Shown here: in pieces, positions 35,390-42,588 of the stretch | How the letters are laid out: each line of letters opens with the position of its first letter | Position numbering within the stretch: position 1 is the stretch's first letter | Assembly (NCBI GenBank): GCA_023228985.1 | Contig: JALOAC010000017.1 | Location: 1 to 57,234, forward strand | Source: Thiopseudomonas sp. | GTDB lineage: Bacteria > Pseudomonadota > Gammaproteobacteria > Pseudomonadales > Pseudomonadaceae | DNA: 57,234 bases | Reading direction: 5' to 3' | Notes under the pieces: model-generated | What the model saw: the letters and a program-made list of their open reading frames with translations, nothing else | What the model was told of the DNA's origin: nothing | Database searches by the model: none | Position numbers and translations under genes: made by a program

Positions 35390-35408
35390 AGGGCTCTTGC
35401 AGAGCCCT
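35390..35408 (+). terminator. Hairpin at the end of the TRAP operon
   Basis: AGGGCTCT-TGC-AGAGCCCT, an 8-bp stem with a 3-nt loop, followed by TTGTTGG. It lies 4 bp past the permease stop. The T-tract is weak, so termination may be partial. Confidence 0.6.
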
Positions 35409-35411
35409 TGT

Positions 35412-35456
35412 TGGAGCGGACTTGGCTCTTGTAGGAGCGCAACTTTTGCGCGATTT
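35412..35456 (+). repeat. Type-B REP palindromes, one degraded and one intact
   Basis: TTGGAGCGGACTTGGCTC is followed directly by GTAGGAGCGCAACTTTTGCGC, in the same orientation. The 617-bp gap 35387-36004 otherwise contains only the two 112-bp elements and a short flanking duplication (GAGGCGGTGCTACCTTATAGA at 35619 and a near copy at 35950). Confidence 0.6.
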
Positions 35457-35500
35457 AAGCTTAGGTCCAGCACAAAACCACAAGCAAGGCACAATCCACT

Positions 35501-35612
35501 GTGGGACCTGACTTGTCAGGGAACCAAAAACTAAGCCATGGCACGGATTTTGGGTTTTAGGTTTAACTCTGACTTGGGTGCATTTCCTATTCCCCGACAA
35601 GTCGGGTCCCAC
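35501..35612 (-). repeat. 112-bp REPIN-like element, copy 4 (type A, inverted)
   Basis: Begins GTGGGACCTGACTTGTCAGGG and ends CCCCGACAAGTCGGGTCCCAC. It is the reverse complement arrangement of copies 1-3, again exactly 112 bp, with the GTGCATTTCC core block inverted. Confidence 0.85.
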
Positions 35613-35831
35613 AAAAGCGAGGCGGTGCTACCTTATAGAACGCATCGCGCACCCACCAGAGTTCGTTACGCGCGTAGGAGGATGCCATGCATTCGACCGC
35701 GGATTACGCACGCAAACACACAGCATCGTCTGACGCACCGCTGTCGCTGCCTACCCAAATCTGCTAATTCTGCGGGGTGCTGGGTGAGCTAGAACCACTA
35801 GCACAATGACTGCAAAGAAGCACAATGCCAT

Positions 35832-35943
35832 GTGGGACCTGCCTTGGCAGGGAACCAAAAACTAAGCCATGGTACGGATTTGGGGTTTTAGGTTTAACTC
35901 TGACTTGGGTGCATTTCCTATTCCCCGACAAGTCGGGTCCCAC
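35832..35943 (-). repeat. 112-bp REPIN-like element, copy 5 (type A, inverted)
   Basis: Nearly identical to copy 4 across its whole length and into the right flank, so the two probably arose by a local duplication of about 150 bp. One end palindrome has changed on both arms (CCTGCCTTGGCAGG in place of CCTGACTTGTCAGG). Confidence 0.85.
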
Positions 35944-36004
35944 AAAAGCGAGGCGGTGCTGCCTTATAGATCGCAGCGCACAGAAGCTGGGCTCCAGCAT
36001 GTAC

Positions 36005-36340
36005 TTACGCTTTTTTCATAAAGCAGGACTTGAGCATCAGCTTCTGCCCATCCACACGGCAATCCACGTCATGATCACCTTCAACCAATTTGATATTGGT
36101 AATGCGCGTACCCATTTTGACCACCATTGAACTGCCTTTGACCTTCAAATCTTTAATCAATGTAACCGTATCGCCATCTTCTAGAGGCGTACCGTGGGCA
36201 TCACGAAACTTGGGCTTATCCTCAGCTTCGGTATCTTCCTGCATGGGCCATTCATGACCACAGGTAGCACACACATAGTTGTGCATATCAGGATAGGTAA
36301 TTTCTTCAGCACAGGCTGGGCAAGGTGGGAACTCAGACAT
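36005..36340 (-). CDS. yjdM: YjdM/PhnA-family zinc-ribbon protein
   Basis: The protein is 111 aa. The N-terminal zinc ribbon has two CxxC pairs (CPACAEEITYPDMHNYVCAT and CGHEW). The PhnA domain follows with DAHGTPLEDGDTVTLIKDLKVKGSS. It was once called alkylphosphonate utilisation protein, but a role in that pathway is not supported in most bacteria; the function is open. The start MSEFPPCPAC at 36340 has GGAG before it. Confidence 0.9.
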   Translation of the reverse strand: MSEFPPCPACAEEITYPDMHNYVCATCGHEWPMQEDTEAEDKPKFRDAHGTPLEDGDTVTLIKDLKVKGSSMVVKMGTRITNIKLVEGDHDVDCRVDGQKLMLKSCFMKKA

Positions 36341-36434
36341 TGAACACTCCATGACAGTAAAAATAATAATTTGCGCGCAATGGTAACAGAAACACCCCAC
36401 ACAGGCAGCGCAGCTAGCTCTAAGGCCTATAAAC

Positions 36435-37130
36435 TCAAATCAAAGGGCGCTGATTCAGCAATTTACGGCGTTCACGCCAGTCCGGTAAAAACTCATCCAT
36501 AAAACCAACAAAGCGATGGTTATGGCTAGGTTCAAGCAAGTGCGCCAGCTCGTGCACCACCACGTATTCCAAACAAGGATAGGGTTTTTTGACCAATTCA
36601 ACATTCAACCAAATACGCTTGGCGTTAATGTTACAGGTGCCCCAGCGGGTTTTCATTTGCTTACTGCGCCATTCATTAACCGCCACGCCCATGCACGGCT
36701 GCCATTTTTCTAGCAGCGCCGGGACTTCTTGCTCAAGTTGCTGCCGATAAAAGGCCTGCATCACCTTAGCTTTGTTAGCCGTATCTGTGTCGGGGCGGAC
36801 CCGTAATTGCAGGCGGTTGCCCTGCTTCAATAGCACTTGATGCTTACCCTGCTGTTCTATCAGCTCGAGTTGATAAGGGTTACCCCACAAATAATGCTGC
36901 TCGCCGCTGACCCATTGCAGCTCGATTGGTTGTGGGCGACGTAAGAAATTCTGTTGGTGTTTTATGATCCAGTCAGTACGCACTTCAAGCATATGCGCAA
37001 TCTCGGAATCACTGGCATGGTGCGGCACTATCACCTGCACAGCCCCGTTAGGCGGCAATACTTGAATACGCATGTGCTTAACCGCTCTGCGCTTTAGTTG
37101 ATATTCAATAGTGCCGAATCTGTGCTGCAT
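36435..37130 (-). CDS. YgjP-like / DUF45 metal-dependent hydrolase
   Basis: About 231 aa. The motif VVHELAHLLEPSHNHRF near residue 191 is a zinc-protease signature (HExxH plus downstream His), as in the WLM/SprT-like DUF45 family. KMKTRWGTCN-type sequence (KQMKTRWGTCNINAKRIWLN) is also typical. Substrates are unknown. The ATG at 37130 is preferred over a TTG seven codons upstream. Confidence 0.85.
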   Translation of the reverse strand: MQHRFGTIEYQLKRRAVKHMRIQVLPPNGAVQVIVPHHASDSEIAHMLEVRTDWIIKHQQNFLRRPQPIELQWVSGEQHYLWGNPYQLELIEQQGKHQVLLKQGNRLQLRVRPDTDTANKAKVMQAFYRQQLEQEVPALLEKWQPCMGVAVNEWRSKQMKTRWGTCNINAKRIWLNVELVKKPYPCLEYVVVHELAHLLEPSHNHRFVGFMDEFLPDWRERRKLLNQRPLI

Positions 37131-37228
37131 CCTAACTTTACTCTTGTACAAACCTAGTTCTTGGGTGATAGCGGACTATAAACCAGCTTGAGCGTTTAGG
37201 GAAAAACCAATCGCGTAAAACGCACACT

Positions 37229-37316
37229 GTGGGAGCGCATCTTATGCGCGATGCCGCTAAAAAACCAACTCAGAAACCGCCGGAAAATTACAATCGCGCA
37301 AGAGTTGCGCTCCCAC
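37229..37316. repeat. Type-B REP doublet (88 bp)
   Basis: GTGGGAGCGCATCTTATGCGC and ATCGCGCAAGAGTTGCGCTCC (followed by CAC) face each other across a 39-bp spacer. Both arms carry intact hairpins and the pair can fold into a larger stem. The spacer differs from that of the 6720/7008/7853 copies. Confidence 0.75.
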
Positions 37317-37370
37317 AAGACCGTACCTGCACAAATCTGCTGGAACCTAACTTCTGCACGATGTGAGCCT

Positions 37371-38093
37371 TTACTTGTGCATCTCTGCATACAGGCGCAT
37401 AGGGTTAACAGCCGAGCGCCAAAAGATATCCTTTATCACTCCGCCACCTAACTGTCGCCAAATATAGGCCGCGCGCACGCCAGCAAATAGTGCGCAATAC
37501 ACCTGTATTGCCAGCCTAGGGTTTTCTTGCAAAACACTTTGATTGGTTAATAAACGTTTGCTAATAAAACCCTGATGTTTGGCAAACAAGTCCTGTAGTT
37601 GCTGCGCCAGCATTTGCTGCATGGTTGTGCTGTCGATAGCGCCGCTTGCTTGCTGCTCATGCATACTGCCCATAATTTCCATCATGCGCTCAACAGCTTG
37701 GCGTCGAGCAAACATTCTTTTCTGCAGCCGCAAGATCAGCATCGCCTGAACCTTAATCTGCTTGAACTCTTCCAGCGTTTCTCTGGCACCAATAAACTCC
37801 ACAATTTTCTGTTTATCATGCTGCTGAAAAGAGCTCGATATATAAAAAGCTTCGCCACCCTGCAATAGATTCTTTAAATCACCACCGTACACATCCAGCA
37901 CATTTTTATAATCACGCACAAAAATTGACTGATACAAAGTCTGGTAAGCCGCTGCATGCATATTTTGCTGAACAATGCGCTTAGGCATGATCAAACGTGC
38001 CGACTGGAACACTGCCAGCAATGCCGTAGCACGTTGATACTTGTTTTCATGCAAATCAATTTGGTCGGTCAGGTTAAATTGTATTTTTTTCAT
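37371..38093 (-). CDS. hflD: HflD-like protein (DUF489 family)
   Basis: About 240 aa. Blocks align with E. coli HflD: LLAVFQSARLI, KNVLDVYGGDLKNLLQGGEAF and SVLQENPRLAIQVYCALFAGVRAAYIWRQLGGGVIKDIFWRS (compare AGIRAAVLWHQVGGG). HflD is a peripheral inner-membrane protein that binds the lambda CII protein; its normal bacterial role is unclear. It is longer than usual because of a Gln/Met-rich insert near residue 150. It is not next to mnmA and purB, where hflD is normally found. The start codon is uncertain; no clear ribosome site. Confidence 0.65.
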   Translation of the reverse strand: MKKIQFNLTDQIDLHENKYQRATALLAVFQSARLIMPKRIVQQNMHAAAYQTLYQSIFVRDYKNVLDVYGGDLKNLLQGGEAFYISSSFQQHDKQKIVEFIGARETLEEFKQIKVQAMLILRLQKRMFARRQAVERMMEIMGSMHEQQASGAIDSTTMQQMLAQQLQDLFAKHQGFISKRLLTNQSVLQENPRLAIQVYCALFAGVRAAYIWRQLGGGVIKDIFWRSAVNPMRLYAEMHK

Positions 38094-38167
38094 AATGAGC
38101 ATTAAGCCTAAATTTTTTATGTAAGAACAGCGCTGCAACCAGTACCAGCCCTTTGAGTTTAAATTCA

Positions 38168-38191
38168 ATCGCGCAAAAGTTGCGCTCCCAC
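38168..38191 (-). repeat. Single type-B REP palindrome
   Basis: ATCGCGCAAAAGTTGCGCTCC on the plus strand, followed by CAC: one arm of a type-B element without its partner, 75 bp upstream of the HflD-like gene. Confidence 0.65.
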
Positions 38192-38341
38192 AAAAGCATT
38201 TTCCTTAGGCAGAAAACTTCAATAGCCCGCTGATTAATCCTGTACATATCTACAAGCTGTGCCACAATATCGACAATTTTAAACTGGGCTCCCCGCGACA
38301 GGGTACCCTAGTTATCAGTGACTTTATTAGGGTGTATTTTT

Positions 38342-39250
38342 ATGTTAGTTGTTGCAGCATTGGGCGGAAATGCTCTATTACAGCGCGGTGAGCCCATGAC
38401 AGCCGAGGTTCAACGCAAGAATGTCAAACAAGCCGCGCAAGCGTTGGCGCAAATTATCAACGCCGGACACCAATTAGTTATTACCCACGGAAATGGCCCT
38501 CAGGTTGGTCTGCTAGCACTCCAAGGTGAAGCCTACAAACCTGACGAATGTTATCCGCTTGATGTGCTCGGCGCAAAAACTGCCGGTATGATCGGTTATT
38601 TCGTCGAACAAGAGTTAAAAAACATCCTGCAGCACAGTCGCCCTGTCGCCACCTTATTAACTCAAGTTGTGGTGGACTCCAATGACCCGGCGTTTACCAC
38701 GCCCACCAAATACATCGGTCCGGTGTACTCTAAAGAAGAAGCGCACGAGCGCGCCGCCAAGCAAGGCTGGCAAATCGCACAAGATGGCGATAAATGGCGT
38801 CGCGTGGTTGCTTCACCCCAGCCTTTAGAAATTCCCGACTTGCAAGTGTTAAAAATGCTAATCGAGAAAAATGTCATCGTAATTTGCAACGGTGGCGGCG
38901 GTATTCCTGTAGTACGCCAAGCTGATAATAGCTTGCAGGGTATTGAGGCGGTGATCGACAAGGACCTTTCCAGTGCGTTTTTAGCCGAGCAACTAGGCGC
39001 GGATGCACTGTTGATTTTGACCGACGTTGAAGCGGTCTACCAAGATTTCGGCACGCCACGAGCCAAGAAGCTAAGCAAGCTAACCGTAGCCGAAGCGCAA
39101 TCCATGACCTTGCCAGCCGGTTCTATGGGGCCAAAAATAAGAGCCTGCGCCAGCTTTGCCGCCGCCGGTGGTTTTAGCGCCATCGGTCGCCTATCCGACG
39201 CCCTCGCCTTACTCGCTGGCGAAGCCGGTACGCATATTGCCGGCGAGTAG
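38342..39250 (+). CDS. arcC: Carbamate kinase
   Basis: The protein is 302 aa of the amino-acid kinase family: MLVVAALGGNALLQRG, VITHGNGPQVG, VICNGGGGIPVV, DKDLSSAFLAEQLGADALLILTDV and AGSMGPKIRA. It transfers phosphate from carbamoyl phosphate to ADP, giving ATP, usually as the last step of the arginine deiminase pathway. arcA, arcB and arcD are not adjacent, and no ANR box was seen in its leader. Confidence 0.93.
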   Translation: MLVVAALGGNALLQRGEPMTAEVQRKNVKQAAQALAQIINAGHQLVITHGNGPQVGLLALQGEAYKPDECYPLDVLGAKTAGMIGYFVEQELKNILQHSRPVATLLTQVVVDSNDPAFTTPTKYIGPVYSKEEAHERAAKQGWQIAQDGDKWRRVVASPQPLEIPDLQVLKMLIEKNVIVICNGGGGIPVVRQADNSLQGIEAVIDKDLSSAFLAEQLGADALLILTDVEAVYQDFGTPRAKKLSKLTVAEAQSMTLPAGSMGPKIRACASFAAAGGFSAIGRLSDALALLAGEAGTHIAGE

Positions 39251-39287
39251 TTTTCACCAGCAATAAAAATCGTTAGTGATTTAGAAT

Positions 39288-39324
39288 AAAAAAGCGGTGC
39301 CTACAAGAAGTAGCACCGCTTTTA
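39288..39324 (+). terminator. Intrinsic terminator after arcC (and btuB)
   Basis: GCGGTGCCTAC pairs with GTAGCACCGC (one bulged C), with A-runs before and T-runs after, so it can work for both arcC on the plus strand and btuB on the minus strand. Confidence 0.85.
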
Positions 39325-39397
39325 AGCTTCCCTGCTTGTGGACGTCCTAGTCATAGTAGCGTCCTTGCTACTTAGGGGTTCTGGGTTTGTTTAAGCG

Positions 39398-41353
39398 TTA
39401 AAACGAAGCGCGGATTCCGGCATACCAAGTGCGGGTGAAATTGACGGGGTAAATCACATCTTCTCTTAACCATAGTCCGTTTTTACGATTAAAAACGTTA
39501 TTCACTTGGGCAAACAAGGTGAAGTTATCGATTTTATGGGCATAGCCAAAATCAGTGGTATTGTAAGCTTTTTGCTTCTGCTTAAGCTTATTTGCAAAGT
39601 CCTCTTGAGCATAAGCACGACTACGCCAGTTCTGTGTCAGCGTTAACGTACCATCTTGCACGACTCGGTAATCAACACCTGCGGTAATGCTATGCTCGGA
39701 AACACCAGGTAGCTTTTTACCGTTATAAGCACCGTTGCCTTCATCTTCTTTATCGATTTTTGCCCGCGTCCACGCATAGTTAACACGAGCTAGTAGTTCC
39801 GGAGTAACCTGAAAGCTATCCTGTACTTCTAGACCGTATTTATAAGACTTATCGATGTTGGTGTTTATATTCAAAGGACTAAAAGGAGTACCTGTGTTAT
39901 AAAAATAAATTTCATTTTTCAGCTTAGAGTAAAAACCAGTTACTTTAAGCTTATTGCGTTCAGTTACGTGGTTAAGACCAATGTTCAGCGTTTTACTTTT
40001 TGCGGGCTTGATAAAATCATTAAAAACAATAGACCAATCATTAGGATCAAACCCAAAGAAACGCTCGATATCCGGTGCTTGAAAGCCTTGGTTCAGGTTA
40101 GCAAACACGCTTAGTTCTTGGCTGTATTGATGGTTAACACCTATATCCCAAGCATCTAGTGTGTGGTCATCTTTTAACTTTGTTGTTTCTTTATATTTGT
40201 ATTTTACTTTCTCGCGGCGAGCACCAGCACTGAAGGTCGTATCACCTAGAGCATAAAGCCCCTGCAAGTAAGCACCCTTATTATCCTTGTGCATTTTGTT
40301 ATTATTTTCTTTACGCTCACCATCAAACAGCTGCACGCCAGCCACCAAGGTTAAACGTTCGAGACTTAGCTGGCCGGAAAAGTCTGTTGAACGATAATCG
40401 AACTTACTTGGCTTAGAACCCGGATAAACAAATTCGACCTCTTTCTTTTCAGCTGCATGATCGATATCAAACGAAAGCAGCTCGTTAACCTGATAGCTAG
40501 CTCCCAATCGATTTACATCAGTTTTAAATTCCCATTCTTGGTGAGGTGGAGCGAGGTCTCTATTTTTAGACGGATTTTTATCAAACTGTTTTTTATCAAT
40601 CCAGCCGCCATAATGCGCATCCATCCGAGCACGGTCCTTACCCAGTCGCAGCTCTAAACCATCGACGGGAAAGACTTTCAGCGTGGCTGATAAATTATTT
40701 GCATCAGACTCATCTGTTTTACCATCCACATCTTTTTTGCGCAGACCGTCGCTTTCGCTATTTTCAGCCAATACTTGCAAAGCAAAAAACTCTTCACTCA
40801 GTCCTGCACTAATACTCGCGGCAGAATAACCATCGCTGCCAGCAGCCATACTAAAATCAACGCCCTTCTGATCTTTGGTAACAATGTTAATCACACCGGC
40901 CATTGCACCATCACCCTGCGCAACAGAGCCACTACCTTTAATAATTTCAATACGCTCGATGCTATTGAGCGGAATGCTGCTGAGCAGCTGCGGGGACATA
41001 TCAATATTATTTAAACGGCGACCGTTCAGCGTCACCACAATATTTTGATAGCCATCGCCAATACCATAACCACGCATATCCAGTTTCTGCTGGTAAGGGT
41101 TTCCAGAAGTCAGCACATTTACCGAGCTAAAACGCCCTAAGTAGTCATATAAATTAATGGCCGCAGAGTTTTTAATATCCTCGGCGCTATGCAGTTCTGA
41201 AGCGTAAGTAGCGCGCACGTCTTCTTGGGCAATACGGTTAGCAGTAATGACTGTGCTGGAGAGTTTTAAAGCGTCTTCGTTGTTATCAGCAGTTGCGTAC
41301 AGGCTCGATACAGGCAGTAACGCAACGGCAAGCGCTAGGCGGGACAGTTTCAT
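39398..41353 (-). CDS. btuB: TonB-dependent outer-membrane receptor, probable cobalamin transporter
   Basis: The protein is 651 aa. The signal peptide ends near YATADNN. A plug domain follows (~40-155, SLYDYLGRF-like NLYDYLGRFSSVNV, LNGRRLNNIDM, IERIEIIKGSGSVAQGDGAMAGVINIVTK). The rest is a 22-strand barrel ending in aromatic Phe (GIRASF). The family alone would not tell the substrate; the cobalamin riboswitch upstream makes vitamin B12 or a related corrinoid the likely cargo. The start at 41353 follows GAGGAA. Confidence 0.85.
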   Translation of the reverse strand: MKLSRLALAVALLPVSSLYATADNNEDALKLSSTVITANRIAQEDVRATYASELHSAEDIKNSAAINLYDYLGRFSSVNVLTSGNPYQQKLDMRGYGIGDGYQNIVVTLNGRRLNNIDMSPQLLSSIPLNSIERIEIIKGSGSVAQGDGAMAGVINIVTKDQKGVDFSMAAGSDGYSAASISAGLSEEFFALQVLAENSESDGLRKKDVDGKTDESDANNLSATLKVFPVDGLELRLGKDRARMDAHYGGWIDKKQFDKNPSKNRDLAPPHQEWEFKTDVNRLGASYQVNELLSFDIDHAAEKKEVEFVYPGSKPSKFDYRSTDFSGQLSLERLTLVAGVQLFDGERKENNNKMHKDNKGAYLQGLYALGDTTFSAGARREKVKYKYKETTKLKDDHTLDAWDIGVNHQYSQELSVFANLNQGFQAPDIERFFGFDPNDWSIVFNDFIKPAKSKTLNIGLNHVTERNKLKVTGFYSKLKNEIYFYNTGTPFSPLNINTNIDKSYKYGLEVQDSFQVTPELLARVNYAWTRAKIDKEDEGNGAYNGKKLPGVSEHSITAGVDYRVVQDGTLTLTQNWRSRAYAQEDFANKLKQKQKAYNTTDFGYAHKIDNFTLFAQVNNVFNRKNGLWLREDVIYPVNFTRTWYAGIRASF

Positions 41354-41364
41354 TTCAGTGGATT

Positions 41365-41384
41365 CCTCAAAAATTTTTTTGAGG
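41365..41384 (-). promoter_or_regulatory. Palindrome covering the btuB ribosome site
   Basis: On the minus strand CCTCAAAAAAATTTTTGAGG folds into a 9-bp stem whose 3' arm contains the GAGG ribosome-binding site of btuB, 11 nt before the ATG. It can sequester the site and is a plausible part of the riboswitch expression platform. Confidence 0.7.
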
Positions 41385-41464
41385 AGGGCAGGTGCAAGTG
41401 CGGGGAATGGAGAAAGACAGACTGCACTTGACGGTGCAGCCCTCCGCAACACCAATTCAAAGCA

Positions 41465-41625
41465 GTAAGGCAGGTCTCCGGGCTGACGATAAACCTATGC
41501 ACCTTCCCAGTGTTCACCAGTGGTTATGGCATAAGCGTGCGTTAAAAACGCGTCGTGTACCGTTGCGGGGGCAGCGTCATTAGACTTCCCTTTTCAGGCT
41601 GGAATTTGCCAGCCACCTTACAACA
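41465..41625 (-). ncRNA. Cobalamin (B12) riboswitch
   Basis: On the minus strand the segment contains GCTGCCCCCGCAACGGTA (the B12-aptamer core) and, at its 3' end, GTCAGCCCGGAGACCTGCC, the hallmark closing segment of the AdoCbl/MeCbl aptamer. A GGTGGCTGGC stem lies at the 5' side. It sits in the ~780-bp gap upstream of btuB, which also holds the 112-bp element at 41782. Confidence 0.93.
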
Positions 41626-41781
41626 TAAAAGCCGCAGCACAATAAACGCCACAGCCAAAATAATCAAGCTGAACCTGTTGGAGTCCCTGCACAATCCTGT
41701 TGGAACCCAGCTTCTGAGTGAAGCGGGCTATCAAGCAGTTCAGTAGTTCGGGTTGGCTCTAGGGTTGCCGGTTAGGCTTTT

Positions 41782-41893
41782 GTGGGACCCGACTTGTCGG
41801 GGAACGAATATTGCACCCAAGCCAGAGTTAAGCCTAAAACCTCAAATCCGTGCCATGGTTTGGTTTTTGGTTCCCTGCCAAGGCAGGTCCCAC
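41782..41893 (+). repeat. 112-bp REPIN-like element, copy 6 (type A)
   Basis: Same orientation as copies 1-3. It starts GTGGGACCCGACTTGTCGGG and ends CCCTGCCAAGGCAGGTCCCAC. Its core resembles copies 4 and 5 (TAAGCCTAAAACCTCAAATCC) more than copies 1-3, so the family has two subtypes in this window. Confidence 0.85.
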
Positions 41894-41968
41894 ATTGGAT
41901 TGTGCCTTGCTTGAGGTTTTGAGCAGGAATCGTGCCTTGCTTGCAATTTTGTGCCGGAAATGAGCTTA

Positions 41969-41990
41969 ATCGCGCAAGAGTTGCGCTCCA
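41969..41990 (-). repeat. Single type-B REP palindrome
   Basis: ATCGCGCAAGAGTTGCGCTCC, in the gap between copy 6 and the secreted-protein gene at 42133. No inverted partner is intact nearby. Confidence 0.65.
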
Positions 41991-42132
41991 GCAAGGCTTT
42001 AATGAAAACCCCAATCGTTGCGCTGCTTTAAGATAATGGGCTCTGTAGAAGTTATTCTGAGGCGGATTTTTAATTGGGTTATATTGGTGGGGCGGTTTTA
42101 GCCGCCCGTACAGGATCACTTAAGGAATAGTT

Positions 42133-42576
42133 ATGAAAAAAACGTTAATCATTTTATCTGTGATGGCTGGTTTGCTGTTTCCACCCTTGTCGCAGGCCAA
42201 TCAATCCTCACAGCAGCTCGCCTCCTGCTTTACCGACTCGCTAAACGGTCGGGAAAGGAAGGAGTTGGCCAAGTGGATATTTGTCGCCATCTCCACGCAC
42301 AGCACGCTTGAGCCATATGCCAATATCTCGACTGCAGATAGGGATAGCACAGACCTGTTTACTGCCAATCTCATTACCCGCCTGATGACGCAAGACTGTC
42401 CCAATCAAGTTAAATTCGCCATGAAGCAGCACGGTTCGGCAGCACTGGTTGATGCGTTCAAACTGGTGGGCGAAGTTGCCATGCAAGAGTTGATGAATGA
42501 TGCCAATGTAACCCGCTCAATCAGTGGATTTGAACGCTACTTAGATGAAGATAAGTTTAAGCAAGTCTTCCAATAA
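42133..42576 (+). CDS. Small secreted protein of unknown function
   Basis: The protein is 147 aa. A clear signal peptide (MKKTLIILSVMAGLLFPPLSQA, cleaved after SQA) is followed by a mostly helical mature part with two cysteines (ASCFTDSL and TQDCPNQ) that could form a disulfide. Not recognised. It ends 12 bp before the DHA2 exporter gene on the same strand, so the two may be co-transcribed. Confidence 0.75.
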   Translation: MKKTLIILSVMAGLLFPPLSQANQSSQQLASCFTDSLNGRERKELAKWIFVAISTHSTLEPYANISTADRDSTDLFTANLITRLMTQDCPNQVKFAMKQHGSAALVDAFKLVGEVAMQELMNDANVTRSISGFERYLDEDKFKQVFQ

Positions 42577-42588
42577 GCTGAAAACCTA

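Noticed and set aside
35376..36130. Several 78-101-aa ORFs in the gap after the TRAP permease
   Set aside because: The frames are created by the 112-bp elements and their shared flank; near-identical peptides appear from each copy.
38200..38341. ANR box for arcC
   Set aside because: No TTGAT-N4-ATCAA-like pair in the leader.
41772..42119. 115-aa minus-strand ORF between btuB and the secreted-protein gene
   Set aside because: It translates the 112-bp element and a type-B REP; peptide parts match other repeat-derived frames.
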